Source of the DNA: Strobilurus pachycystidiatus
Lineage: Eukaryota; Basidiomycota; Agaricomycetes; Agaricales; Physalacriaceae
Direction of reading: 5' to 3'
Assembly: GCA_019915135.1 (NCBI GenBank)
Contig: JAHLMK010000003.1
Coordinates: forward strand, 992,001-1,056,000
DNA length: 64,000 nt
Under the pieces are notes generated by a model that saw only the letters and a list, made by a program, of their open reading frames with translations, was not told the DNA's origin and did no database searches. The number at the start of each line of letters is the position of its first letter. Position 1 is the stretch's first letter. This document shows, piece by piece, positions 1 through 14,042 of the stretch. The position numbers and the translations under genes were made by a program.

Positions 1-1397
1 GAGAAGCAGCGGGTCCTCCTTGGGATGGACAGTATACGCGTCGAAGACGGTCCTCGTCCCGACGATCCCTTCCACTACACCCAGCTCCGCATAATGCTCA
101 ACATGACAGTCGAGGTGTTCAACACCTTCGCCAACGGCCTCACACAAGGCTTGTACCCGCAACACTCCCTACCTCCATATATCCGCTTCTTCACCCATCT
201 CGCGTTGTATTACCAGATGATCTCCCTCCCCGTCCCTGCCGATGCCGTCCAGGTAATCTTGGAGGCATATCTGTCCGTGCTTGAGAGCATGGGCCACAAC
301 GACCTCATTGCATTGTATGCTGCTGCTTTGGGCGACAACGCCATCACCCGGTATGCCGCGTTCCTCGTCCACTCTGGTATTCATTCGAACCTCGCGGACC
401 GTCGTGGAGCATTGAACCAGGCGAGACAACATGGTCTGGATGTAGACCGCGTTGCGCTGGCTGCGGCAGAGCAGACTCTCCGGGACGCACTCGCCGTCCT
501 GCCCATGCCAGTCGGGGATCTTCCGACATTTGGACTGCCTCAACCGCCCACGGACGACCAGATGCTTTTGTTGCGGTCTATCGAATGGACGACGTTCAGC
601 AAGGCTACGTACCCGACTGCTCTCGAACAATCGAACGTCATATTCCGCTATTTCCTTGGTAGGTTGTATCGCCAGAGGAATAACTCCTGCTAATCAATTT
701 TTTGTTAAGCTGTGGGACTTCCTTCCCTCGGGCAATCTCTCCTCTCTGTGCTCCCTCCCGATCTCTTCCAATTAGCCGACACAGAACACATGCACTACCG
801 GCAGTTCCTCTCGCTGTGGGAACTACTCGATACCGCTACAACAGAGCTCTCCAAGTTACACCCCCATGCGAAAGAGGCTATTGGTGCATACCACGTTTGT
901 ATTCCTCCTTTTTTTCGATTGTCAGGCTGAAAAATCTTCACAGCAAGTACTGGCGGACGCGCGAACAGCTGCCGTGAAGCTCCTAAAGTCTGAATGGCTG
1001 ATTCCAGAGCCCGGTGTCGTGCTTACTAGTAGGCTTTTCTCTTTTGCCCTTGCCCATTGTGCTAATCGGGTCTGCTTCAGTCGATGCCAAAGGTGACATG
1101 GCGCGGATACGGCAAATATACATCCCAGAGATCGTCATGCGTCTGCACAGGCTGTTGTACGCCTCCAGGGCATATGTTCCAGAGTTTGTTCATTTCTTAC
1201 CACACTCGATTGATTCCTCATCCCTTTGTAGAGCTCTTCCAGCGATATTAGAGCTCGTCAACATCATCGCAGACTCGCGATATCACCTCTATGACGACTT
1301 TGAGGATCGGTTGCCTGAATACCTCAAACTTGTGCGGCAAGGTGTACTTGCAACGGTGGAGAATGGGGGTGCTGATCCGTTCCGCTTGCTTGCATAG
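1..1397 (+). CDS. NUP84: Nuclear pore protein Nup84/Nup107, C-terminal part (5' end outside window)
   Basis: This is the C-terminal portion of the Nup84/Nup107 scaffold nucleoporin, a subunit of the Y-shaped Nup84/Nup107-160 complex that coats the nuclear pore and takes part in mRNA export. The first frame is open from base 1, so the gene starts upstream. Family-typical blocks appear in order: a helical segment with LRFFTH-like FFTHLALYYQ, then the LIALYAAALGDNAI stretch near 300-345. The VLPPDL..TEHMHYRQFL block follows near 745-815, then an IYIPEIVMRLH block near 1118-1150. The end is an ELVNIIADSRY..GGADPFRLLA tail that stops at 1397. Frame changes fit four short introns, near 658-709, 896-945, 1029-1080 and 1190-1231. 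No oddity is seen apart from truncation by the window edge. The family assignment is firm; exact splice sites are less so. Confidence 0.88.
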
Positions 1398-1607
1398 TGC
1401 TCTCATTTTACCACGTTGTATCGTCAAGGTTGTGTATCTGTTATCATACATCGTTTTGCTATCGCTAAACTTAGGGGATCGTATCACAAACTCCCAAGTA
1501 CGAGACTAGACCGCGATTTTGGTATGCTCCGTTCCTCGGCTTGCGAGGTAATCGTCGACCGTCTGCGGATGGTTATGCTTAGCGTTAGCCTCCGGTTGGG
1601 AACAATT

Positions 1608-2819
1608 TTAAAAGCCTCCGCTAACCTTTTGATTGTCCACTCTCCACTTGGACTGACGCCGGATGAACCACTCTAGGGCTGTTGCACCGCTATCCAGGTC
1701 CTTCCCCTCGCTGGACGCGATGATTGCACTCTGAGAGGAAAGGGCTCTAAGGGGGACAGAGTTTCCAGGGCGGGTGAAGAAGACTAGGGACCACCGTTCG
1801 TAGTGGGATTGCTCCTTAGGGGGTGGGAGCACGCGGTGAATGCTGGATTGGAGGATCCCGCCGCTGAGCAGGTTAAGGGCGTCTCCGACGTTGCATATGA
1901 CGTGTCCGGGTAAAGGCTTGGGAGATCAGAAGGGGCGCAGAGTGGCGGGAGCGAATGAGATGAAATACCTTGACATATTTCCAGTGCTCTTGGCCCGGAA
2001 GGAGGACTTGGAGGCCCCCGAGGCGGTTTGCGAGGAATGACTGATCTTTGGTTTCAGCAAGGGCATGGAACCCGACAATAACAACTCACAAGGGATCCAA
2101 AGTCGGTGTGGCTCCCCACAGCGATGGCTTCTGTGTCGCGCGACGGTGGAACTTTGATCACTCGTGCTTCGGACACGCTGTGTTCTTCAGTCGAGTGTAG
2201 ACTTGCCAGTGTCCCGGACGGCAAACCGAGCTTGTCGTTGAAGATATTGAGGATCGTGTTATTGGCTTCCATGCACGCGGACACGAACGGTTTCACTGAC
2301 GAGTCCATGCGTGCGTTTACAGGCTGAGGGTACGCGATGTGGGCGATGTCTGGGTACGCGAGGGTATCATCTTTGGAGATGTTGATCATTTCACAGTTAT
2401 CTTTGGACCCTTTGAGGTCGACGGTCGTTGCACCGAGTGCTTTGTACCTGTGATATCGGTCAGGGATTGAATGATTCAGGTGCGTAAGGAAGTCAATCCA
2501 CCCAAATGAACCGCCAGTGTTGCCCTGCCAGAACTTCATCTTCTCTTCGGCGGGTAGGCTCATCGTCTCCCTGCCTAGCTCAAACATGGGCTCGATCAGA
2601 TGTTCAGCGCCATTGTTCTTCAGGCTTGGTACTGAATGTGAGGCAAGTATCGTGGATGTGAAGGCGGTATACGCACTACCAAAATCCTTGCTTTGTAGCA
2701 GCATCCCAGAGCGTGTTTATCTCATTCTGGTCTCCAGCTATGAGAAGGCTGTAGTCGACGACAGTCAGATCGACAGTAGGGACATCGGTAGGGAAAGGTG
2801 GGAGGATCTGTTCGGCCAT
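1608..2819 (-). CDS. 2-oxoglutarate/Fe(II)-dependent oxygenase (isopenicillin N synthase-like)
   Basis: This is a non-haem iron oxygenase of the 2OG-Fe(II)/IPNS-like superfamily. Such enzymes hydroxylate, desaturate or close rings on small molecules in the cytosol. The chosen start gives MAEQILPPFPTDVPTVDL, the usual 'PxIDL' opening of the DIOX_N domain. The iron site can be read: HTDFGSL supplies the first His and the Asp just before an intron near 2090. The exon after about 1910 carries GHVICNVGDALNLLSGG followed by QSSIHRV, giving the distal His, and the RWSLVFFTRPG segment follows. About four exons give roughly 350 residues, normal for the family. The first splice junction (about 2648-2705) is uncertain and may use an AAG acceptor. 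It is transcribed away from the halogenase gene across a 730-bp shared upstream region. The substrate cannot be told from sequence. Confidence 0.85.
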
Positions 2820-5595
<2,776 letters not shown>

Positions 5596-6220
5596 AGTCG
5601 GGGTATAGTTTGCAAGATTTATGTTTATCTGCTGCTGATAAGTAGAGTGTGACTTTGTTTTTCCATGGCCCTCCCATCTTTGTCTTCCCTCTCCTGCATA
5701 TGCTCCCCGCGGTAGAAGATCCCTCTCTGTAAGGAGACGTGCGGTGTGAAGGCAAGTCGGAACGACAAAAGTGGCGATGGGTCAGCGGTGAATGGTGATC
5801 AGACACTCGAGAGAATGCCATACAACGGGCTCGTTACACTGAGATGAAGGTTGAATAGATTGATGAATCAGTGTTTAGTATATGATGTGAGCAGGAAGGC
5901 GGGGACAGCGAGCCGAATAACTGGAAGGGGAGATCTGTCGTCGAGATTGCAGCTCGCGTTTAGTCCCATTCTCAAACAATTCGCGCTCGGACGCGCCGAA
6001 GAAATTTGAGCTGTGTCTATGGATGATGGGAGCAAAAGATCTCCATTCCACTCGCTAGGTTATCCTGTTTTCTCATGTCGACCGCTCAATGCTCATTGAG
6101 GTGTCCGGATGAGGGAAAGGAGGAGAGTAGCCAGGGTATGTCATGCAGGAAGGTGGCTGGCGGGCTTCCCCGCTTGGGGGCGAGCTTACTGTAGCAGTTT
6201 TTACCGCAGGGCATTAGAGC
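5596..6220. other. Intergenic, no gene recognised
   Basis: The stretch holds the 3' flank of the halogenase gene and distal upstream sequence of the F-box gene. Short open frames on both strands show no family resemblance or plausible splice partners. I see nothing else in it. Confidence 0.5.
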
Positions 6221-8148
6221 AGGTCGCGGAGGAGAACCAGAGAGGCGAGGAGCTCGGGACTACACACGCGCACACAAGGACCCAGAAACGGATTACGTCA
6301 TCCTTAGAACTTTGTTCTCTTCTTTCATCTGGTAAGCTCGGTCTGTGATTACGGCTGCGTGTTTGCTCAGTTTTGGCTTCAGTAATGGTCTCAATACCGT
6401 CGTGGCGGTTTTGCTCATTAGACTGTTCTTGTCAAAATCACATCCTTCCGGATTTTACACCCGGAGAGGAAGAATCAATCCACGCCAAGCCGGAAATATC
6501 CACTCTCGCGCTCACCAATCATGCCCCATCCGGTCTCGAAGAGAACCACCTCAACGACTCGATTTCAGAGTTGGAGTCGCGTCTCGCCGCCCTTGATCAA
6601 ACGTCGCTAAACCTTGCCACGTTCGCCGCCACCCTTGTGCAGCAGAAAACCAATGTCGACGGGCTCTTGGACCGTCTCAACGGGCAGCGCCAGAAGATAA
6701 AGGACTCCATTCGAGAACGCAGAGGGATACTGAACCCTGTTCGACGATTACCTCCCGAAATCCTTTCCCATATCTTCTCTTTCACCATCGAATTTCCTGT
6801 CCGCCGGACCGTAAAACCAGATATTCCGGAGGACAGTCCCACTTTCTGGGACATCCACCCTTCGAAAAACGCGCTTTGGAGCCTTGAGCTCGTCTGCAAA
6901 GGCTGGCGTAGAGTGCTTCTTGACGTCCCTCAATTGTGGTCGACCATAACGATTGTTGTGCCGGACGAGCGGGAGCAGCGGCAAAAGAGCATGGCGCGTC
7001 TTGCTGTTCAGCTTGGCCGTGCGCGCCAGTGCGAATTATCCCTTTGTATCTGCTCTGAAAAGGAGCGCCTCCAACCCGAGCTCATCTTTCTCTTGCTCCC
7101 TTTTGCTCCACGGATCAAGGAATGGGAACTTTGTATATCCGTTGCCTTTCTACCAGACCTTGCTCCGTATACCAACCACCTTCTCGCTCTCGAAAGGCTC
7201 TCAATCGTATTTCTCCGGCATTCGGACTACAACTGGGAAGTTATCAATTTACCCGTCGTTGACGTCTTTCAGGGATGTCCACGGCTCATTGACATGAGTA
7301 TGACGGACGCAGTGCCTGTCTTCCGACGCGCTCTCTATAACATGCCGTGGCGGCAAATTGTCAGTTTTCGCTCCTCACACCTTTGTCTACCAGAACACAA
7401 TCACATCACCGGCCCAACCCAGATAGACATACTGTCGATGCTTCGACGTACCCCCAACCTGTCTAACTGCCATGTCCGCATAGAAGGCAGTGGCGACGTA
7501 CTCGCAGTAGGCTTCGAGCCCATCAAATGCGAGCATCTCAAATATCTCTTCATAGAGATATGGGCAAACGATTTTTCGAATCCCGTCTCCGATGTATTGT
7601 CCCATCTCATCGCTCCCGCGCTCACGCGTCTCGTAGTGCACACAGGGCGGGCGGGACACGTTGGCACACGGGATACCGCGAAGACATTCACTAATCTTGT
7701 CGAATTCCTTGAGAAATCCAAGCCGCCTTTGGCCTATCTGCATTATCAAAACGGGGACGTCACCCACGAGGATATCGTTCGCTTATTCTGCGCGGTGCCC
7801 ACCTTATTGGAACTGCGGATTATGAACTGCTTTGGGATCAGTAATGAGGTGGTCAAGGCATTGACGGTTCAGCCTGACTCGGATGTCCTTGCACCGCAGC
7901 TCGAGCTGCTGGCTCTTCATGGGGTGCTCGACTTCGATGGTGATCTTTTCATTGAGATGGTCGCGTCGCGGTGCCAGGTGGTTCCCATGGCGTCTATCGA
8001 GCTGTGTTGGTTTGTTGAAGGCGAGGGTAATCTTGGAGAGCTAGAGGATTTGGAACGGGACGTTGTGTGCGAGGGATTGCAGCCATACGGACTTTCACCC
8101 GTGACGGATGTTAAGCGAAAGATGGACTATGCAGAGTACCTGACATAG
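6221..8148 (+). repeat. Inverted segmental duplication, left unit
   Basis: The whole F-box gene plus its proximal 5' flank recurs in opposite orientation at 31389-33316. Non-coding identity is easy to see: both flanks contain the string GCTCGGGACTACACACGC and the string GACCCAGAAAC, followed by GATTACGTCATCC and CATCTGGTAAGCTCGG. Homology fades upstream of about 6221. Confidence 0.85.
6385..8148 (+). CDS. F-box protein with LRR-like repeats (copy 1 of inverted duplicate)
   Basis: This is a probable substrate-recognition subunit of an SCF ubiquitin ligase, of the type greatly expanded in Agaricomycetes. It is a single uninterrupted exon of about 587 residues from the ATG at 6385. A longer frame upstream lacks an ATG. 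A coiled coil lies at about residues 45-110 (LESRLAALDQTSLNLATF). It is followed by the F-box at about 115-165, with RRLPPEILSHIFSF and the LVCKGWRRVLLDVPQLWSTI end typical of these fungal F-boxes. The rest is leucine-rich with weak repeats and a conserved C-terminal part. The protein and about 165 bp of upstream sequence closely match the reverse-strand gene at 31389-33155. The target is unknown. Confidence 0.82.
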   Translation: MVSIPSWRFCSLDCSCQNHILPDFTPGEEESIHAKPEISTLALTNHAPSGLEENHLNDSISELESRLAALDQTSLNLATFAATLVQQKTNVDGLLDRLNGQRQKIKDSIRERRGILNPVRRLPPEILSHIFSFTIEFPVRRTVKPDIPEDSPTFWDIHPSKNALWSLELVCKGWRRVLLDVPQLWSTITIVVPDEREQRQKSMARLAVQLGRARQCELSLCICSEKERLQPELIFLLLPFAPRIKEWELCISVAFLPDLAPYTNHLLALERLSIVFLRHSDYNWEVINLPVVDVFQGCPRLIDMSMTDAVPVFRRALYNMPWRQIVSFRSSHLCLPEHNHITGPTQIDILSMLRRTPNLSNCHVRIEGSGDVLAVGFEPIKCEHLKYLFIEIWANDFSNPVSDVLSHLIAPALTRLVVHTGRAGHVGTRDTAKTFTNLVEFLEKSKPPLAYLHYQNGDVTHEDIVRLFCAVPTLLELRIMNCFGISNEVVKALTVQPDSDVLAPQLELLALHGVLDFDGDLFIEMVASRCQVVPMASIELCWFVEGEGNLGELEDLERDVVCEGLQPYGLSPVTDVKRKMDYAEYLT

Positions 8149-8338
8149 TACATATCTTGTGCTGGTTTCTTGTCGTTTTTGTACTTTGCTATCTAGCTGT
8201 GTGAAGACAGTGAAGAGCAAGCAAACACATCTCCTTCACTCTGTCGGCACATGCCGGCTCGGCTTCGGGAATCACCGGCTGTAAAGGAAGGCTTGTGATT
8301 GGTGATACCTTTCTCCGCTTTCCCTCATCCTGTCCGCC

Positions 8339-9045
8339 ATGTCCTCGTCTCTTATTGTCCGCTCGACGGCGGCCAAGTCGCTCGTTCATCGTGCGGCGAG
8401 GACCCCCGCCGCTTCACTGCGTGAGCTCGCTGTCCGACACGATGACCAGGTGCTAACGAAGCATGACAGTTGCCGCGAGGTATGCGTCCTCAACTCTGTC
8501 GAAGACCTATGTGCCCGGTGGACGTGAGTGGTTTTTTGGGGCAATCAACGACCACCTTAGACAAGTGCATAGCCGTGTACAAGGGCACTGTCAACGACCC
8601 CACGACCTTCCCGCCTCCCTCTAAATCACACGGCTCATATCACTGGGCATTCGAGCGCCTTTTGTCTGCTGCCCTTGTCCCCATGACCGCCGCTGCCTTT
8701 GTTACTTCTGGATCCAACTACCCCATCCTTGACGGTATCCTGGGTGTCAGCCTTGTCATGCACAGTCACATAGGTGTACGTCTTGACGCGATCTTTCCTC
8801 TCTTAGTATTGAGTATGTTCACAGTTCGACGCCATCTTTATCGACTACCTTCACAAACGCAAGTTTCCCGTTCTGGGACCCGTAATCTCCTGGGGACTAC
8901 GAGCAGCAACTGTTGGTGTGCTTGTTGGTGTTTATCAGTTCAACACGAACGATATCGGTGTGTTCTCCCTCCATCCATTCTATTACAACCGGCTTATGCG
9001 TCATCAGGGCTTACTGAGCTTATTGCCAAAGTCTGGGCTGCTTAG
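8339..9045 (+). CDS. SDH4: Succinate dehydrogenase membrane anchor subunit (CybS, Sdh4/SDHD)
   Basis: This is the small haem b/ubiquinone-binding anchor subunit of mitochondrial complex II, in the inner membrane. Exon 1 begins MSSSLIVRSTAAKSLVHRAAR, a basic, Ser/Ala-rich presequence fit for mitochondrial import. After splicing, YASSTLSKTYVPGG leads to GTVNDPTTFPPPSKSHGSYHW, a hallmark of fungal Sdh4. Three transmembrane stretches follow: RLLSAALVPMTAAAF, ILDGILGVSLVMHSHIGFD (with the His and Asp of the haem/quinone region), and LRAATVGVLVGVYQFNTNDIG. A last short exon, LTELIAKVWAA, stops at 9045. Four or five small introns are needed. It lies tail to tail with AFR1, 39 bp apart. It is housekeeping, with no link to neighbouring metabolite genes. 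Confidence 0.92.
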
Positions 9046-9084
9046 TCCTATTGTAACATTGTATTATTCTAGCAATTCACGGAA

Positions 9085-12000
9085 CTACAAAGCAGCTTTT
9101 GACGACGGAAGGAAGCCAATGGACTTCCAATATTTCAACCAGCCCACTACCTCTGAGCGTCCGATACGCCGCGCCTGCCGCAGATGCGCTGACGACTTTT
9201 CTCCTGCTTCGCATGCCAGTTTCGGTATACCCCCAACTTCATAACCCTGTGATTCTGCCTCTAGCCCCGCTCGGAAGAAATCTAGCAGCATCAGGCCAGG
9301 CACTGTATCTTCGCTGTGCTTTTCCGAGCATTCCTCCAGCCGCCTGACCCAATCAGCGAAGGGTATCAGCGGGAGATCCAGTTCTTTTCCGAAAATCGCA
9401 AAGATGTCCTTTGCTGACTGTGGTTTGGGATGCACCAAGTGCACCGTATCTACCGAATTCTTGCCATGCGCGAAGTCCACAACTGCACTTGCTGCAGTAT
9501 CAAGTGGAATCCAGGTGCATGTCTCCAGATATAGTCAGCGACCGTCGATTACGTTCACAGGCGAGAACTCACTCCTTCAAAATTGGGGAGAGCGCCTACG
9601 ACGATGCTCGATTTGATGATGGCGGGCACCCAGTTCGAAATTGTCCACCCACCGTTGGGGCCTCCGGCTATTTGACCAATGCGTGCGACAACTGGTCGAA
9701 GGGAGGTCTCCTTCGCAGCCTTGTACAACATCTGTTCCGCCACCCATTTCGACTCGCTGTATCCCTGGCCAACAGCAACTTCCGGATCATCTAGCGGCTT
9801 TTCGGGTGCAGCGATACCCGACTGGAGTTCTAACAATTCAAAGTGATCAGAAATTCGTTGGAATGAGAAGGAGAAAAGGATACTTCGTAAAACCCCTACA
9901 GAGCTGGTAAAGACGAAATGGGGTGTACGGGGTTGCGGTGACGTGAGTGCCAGGTCAATCAGTGTGCGCATGCCCTTGAGGATGCTCTCGTAAGACGCTA
10001 ACGTCAAGTTGAAGTCCACCCGCCAGGCATTGTGGATGATGTGTGTGACGCTATCCCGAATCTGTGGCGCCGCAATCAGCTGCGGCGTATAACGACATGG
10101 TCCCCCACTCACCTCACGATCCAGATCTGGAGTCGCTTCCAACCCCAGCCCCTTCTCCGTGATATCGGTCTCCACCAGGACGACTTTCGGCGAGGACGCA
10201 ATGTCGGCGCTGTAGCCTTTACTCTCCAGTGCCTCCTGTTGTCTGGACAAAAGGCTGCCATCTCCCTTTGATAGGCGGTTGAAGGCGTAGATCCTTCGGA
10301 CGGACTTTGATGAGACGAGTTGGGCTAATATACCTGCGCCCAATCCGCCTGTGGTTCCTGTAACGAGAACGACATCGCCGGGGTGGAACAGGTGCCTGAA
10401 GAACGGGGTCCTTCCCAGGAGAGTGGATATAGTGCTCGATGATCTCTTGTTGGCTACTTTCGCAAAGGAGCCCGTGGGAGCTAGGCTGTCGAGCATCTCG
10501 AGCATCAACTTCGCTGGCGCTTGTGATACCGTTTGCTCCTCGTTGCTATCAGAGATGTATCGAGCAAGGCTGGTGATGCGTGGGTTTTCGTAAATGAAGT
10601 TGGAGCTTATGGCTCGAGCTTTGGCGGGTTGGCCTTTTCGGAGGGCGTGTACGATTGTGTTGCGGATCCATGCTGCTTGTAGGCTGTTCACGAATTCATG
10701 TCATGGTAGTCTCAATATTAATGTGAGTGTCCAGCGTACCTGTCACACCCGCACTCGAATACGTCTTCGTCATCTTTCGCGGAATGTTGAAGGTTCTTGT
10801 TCACCGTTCCCCTGACAAACTCCAGAGATGCATCGTACGTCCACGTTGCGGGATGCTCTTCCTCAATCTGTTCCTCGAGAGTCGCGTACAAAACCTCGAT
10901 CTCCCTATCATACTCGCTCAAAACGACAGACCGGCGCGGCGCGCCTTTGGCATTGAACGAGAATGGTTTGGACGGGTGTGTGAATATGATCATCTCCAAC
11001 GCTCCGTCAGTGCAATACAACACACCGTTCCAAATGTATTGTGCTTACCTCTTTGAATAATCTAGAGTGACTGGGCGCAAACTCGTTCATCTTCTCGATG
11101 GTTGGCCAGATGAGGGACCGGTACTTGATAACCGACTCTTCGTCGCTAGGTTCGAATATGTACTCTGGCTTTAGTTGGACGAGGAGACCATTTTGGAAAC
11201 GACCGCGGCCGAACATGAGGCCAGCCGTAACATATGGGTCATGGCTTAATATCGCCTCTGCGAGACGTAGGTTAGCTTGTGCTGCTTCGAGTGTTTACGA
11301 AGCCTACCCAGCGGCGTTGGGTTGGTCTATGTCAACCGTGCAATTTAGTATTCAATCAAAGACGTGCTGTATTATATACGAACCTTTTCACCAGTCGACA
11401 ACATGAGCTGATCATCCTTTCGTCCAATTAGCTTCCAATGTCCTGGTAGCGTTGGGTGCGGTAGGAAGAGATCATTCGATGCATATGCGTCTTCTCCTTC
11501 CCACTTGGTGTTGACCACATAGATTTCTGTCCATGGCTTTGACTGTAAGCAGGAGAGTTGTTAGCTCCCTCACGCAGCACCACAAGAAGGATCCCTACGA
11601 TGATTATAAGCTCATATGTGCCATCATCTTGAGGTGCAAAAGCAGTGGCAAGCCCCGGATTCATTTGCAAGTATTCCCAGTTCATACCGGTTCGTTCTAG
11701 ACAGAAGTTGAGCCAAAAAGGATGCTAGATGGCTCGATGTTACCTGGCGTGTGCTTGCCAAGGACGCCAGCCTCCGTTCTATGCAAGATGATAATCTCAA
11801 GGGACCATCTTTACGTGAGAAGTGAAGACTTACATTCCGAAGATACTGTAAAGAGTACATCCCTCTCGTGCTAGGTAGTCACCTGTTGTCTTACTCAAAG
11901 GCGCGCCACCGAAGCACTAAAGGCTGATCAACATTCGGAGAAGAAAATCAGACTTGAGCACGTACGATGCCCTCTTTGAGATTCCTGAGGTAGGCAACCT

Positions 12001-13134
12001 TCTTGGGATCTTTGCTCCATACCTCAATGAAAATAGGCGGAGCAAAGACGAAGTCCGGATTTACAGAGACCATTCCGTTGTAGACCGCGTCCATAGAGGG
12101 TATGATGGCCGGCGAAGCTGGCGGAAAGACGGCGAGTACAAGCCCCGTTGTAGGCTGGTCAAGTTCAGTACTCGTCTTGTCAACAAGACATGGCTTTCTC
12201 TTACAGTCCAGTTCATGAAATTTATGCCAACAGCATGATACATCGCAAGGCAATGTACGGCAAAGACCTTTCCAGTGTAATTTCGTATTCCAAACCCTGC
12301 GTGAAGCGTTAGTTGACGTCGGATAAATCATATGAGATCATCCACTCACAAGGTGCCATCGCCGCTTGCCCACATGTCCGGTCATTCCAGTACAGAGGCT
12401 TAGGATATGAGGTGGAACCTGATTTTCGGTAAAAATCTCGACAGGTGTCTCGGAAAAGATAGGTACCCACCAGATGAGTGGGCGATGATCCTGCTGGCAC
12501 CTAGGTCGCGAGGCCTCGGCGGTAATGTCTGGAAGTCCTTATCGTCGGTGTATATTTCTCCGTATAAGGGCATAGCGGCGACGGGTGGTCTGTCCGTTTC
12601 ATCAAGAAGCGCCATCGCCTGCGTCGTAAGATCTTGGATGGGTGCATCGGAACTGATGAACAGATGCGTGGGACGCGTCGTTTTCAATAGGTGGGCGATA
12701 GCGGCAGGCGAGTTGCGCGGGGATATGGGGAAAAAGGGGATACCACCTCGGAACATCCCCACGAAGGTTGTGAAAAAGGTTATGGTGTCTGGAACGCGAT
12801 GTCCGGCTTCTGTGTGGGGAGAGAATCACAGCGACGTACCGCTAGCGGCCAGGACTGCCACGCATGGTCGCACATTGACGTCGGCGCCGTGGTCGAAGTT
12901 TGTTATCCTAGTGACATACCAACCTGCGCGATGAGCAGCCGGAATGAGCTCTGAGTAACGAACATGGGTAAGCCCGCCATCGGGATTGGCATAGACAAAA
13001 ACAGGATGATTTGGATTGTGTTCGTAGTGAAAGTCGTATAACTCTGGAATGCCGAGAGAGCCATCGAGGGGAGGGATAGTCCAGCCCTGGGCACTATGCA
13101 GAGTCGGATTGGGATGGGGGGCAAGAAAAGACAT
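9085..13134 (-). CDS. Adenylate-forming reductase AFR1 (A-T-R, NRPS-like carboxylic acid reductase)
   Basis: This is a three-domain enzyme that adenylates a carboxylic acid, loads it on a phosphopantetheine arm and releases it reductively as an aldehyde. The start is MSFLAPHPNPTL. Adenylation domain: the A3 core is split by an intron (HSSG..STSYPKPLYWNDRT, near 12420-12510). FGGAPLS/IFGTEAG-type and GRKDDQLMLSTGEK (A8-like) blocks lie near 11900 and 11430. Thiolation domain: FECGCD-SLQAAWIRN across the intron near 10700, with Ser as the attachment site. Reductase domain: VLVTGTTGGLG NAD(P) motif near 10370, then GYSESKWVAEQ with catalytic YxxxK near 9760. No condensation domain is present. 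About a dozen introns leave roughly 1,100 residues. It lacks the N-terminal extension of Lys2, so a metabolic rather than lysine-pathway role is likely. AFR2 at 58125-62170 is a paralogue. The substrate is unknown. Confidence 0.88.
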
Positions 13135-14042
13135 GATGGCGAAAGCACTTTGCGGAAAGAGACACATGCAGCATGACCCAGTATTTATGTCGGCGTGTTG
13201 GCAGATGTCCTGGTCCAGGCTACCAAGATTCCGCCGGAGCAGATTCAAATGCGAACCTGTGCGAGCTTGGTGTACCTTCTCATCTATCAGATCAAGTGAT
13301 GATGATGTGGAAACAAGGAAGAACCAGGAAGAGTCTGGGAAGACCTTCCGCTGCGCGTGGTAGCAATTGACGGAAGCAATCACCGCGCTGTTCGAAGACG
13401 CGAAAGCCAGCTGCTCCGGATCAGGATCAGGAAACAGGAGGTCATAGCAAATATGAGTGCATGTTGTTTGCACGAGGACCACAAGAGGACAGTCAAGTTG
13501 AGCTACGTTGAAACGAGAGCCTTCGGGCCCGCCAGACGACCCGCTGTATGTCCGAGTAGGCGCGAGTACTGTACTGAGAATATATAGCTCGTAACTTACG
13601 ACACGTCCGTTGTTTTTGGTGTACGTGTCAATGATCATGAGCCCAATGCTAAGTGATTACAACTATCATCTACCTGAACTCTGACAGTTCCCGCGTCTTC
13701 GAACATTACCTGCGCTAACAAGCTGTAAAGAACTGTAAAGTGATCAATCATGAAGAACTCGGCTCGGGCAGGACTCGGGAGTCGGCGACATAACGTCCAG
13801 ATTACGCGAAGACCGTTACATGCAGGTTACATGGTCGTGTGGCTAACGTCCGGCAATCGGTATGGGTCCATGCCGTATGCTGAGGTACTAGTAAGGCTAG
13901 CGTCGCCTACTAGCGAAGACCAAAATTGGCGACATGCAGGCGACATAGGAGTGAATCCAGAGTGAATCTGATATCCGCGAACGTCGGCCAGGGGAAGCCA
14001 AAATTGGGAACTGCAAGTGAGGCGGAGAGGAATAAGATACTA
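13135..14042. other. Intergenic upstream of AFR1; two CArG-like sequences
   Basis: No coding region is supported. The palindrome CCAAAATTGG, which matches the CArG consensus CC(A/T)6GG of MADS-box factors, occurs at 13920-13929 and again at 13998-14007. Both lie about 0.8 kb upstream of the AFR1 start. Function is not established. Confidence 0.4.

Noticed and set aside
169..630. Minus-strand frame across the NUP84 exon
   Set aside because: Shadow of a strong coding exon; no independent similarity.
9641..10815. Plus-strand frames within AFR1
   Set aside because: Shadows of the minus-strand reductase and thiolation exons.
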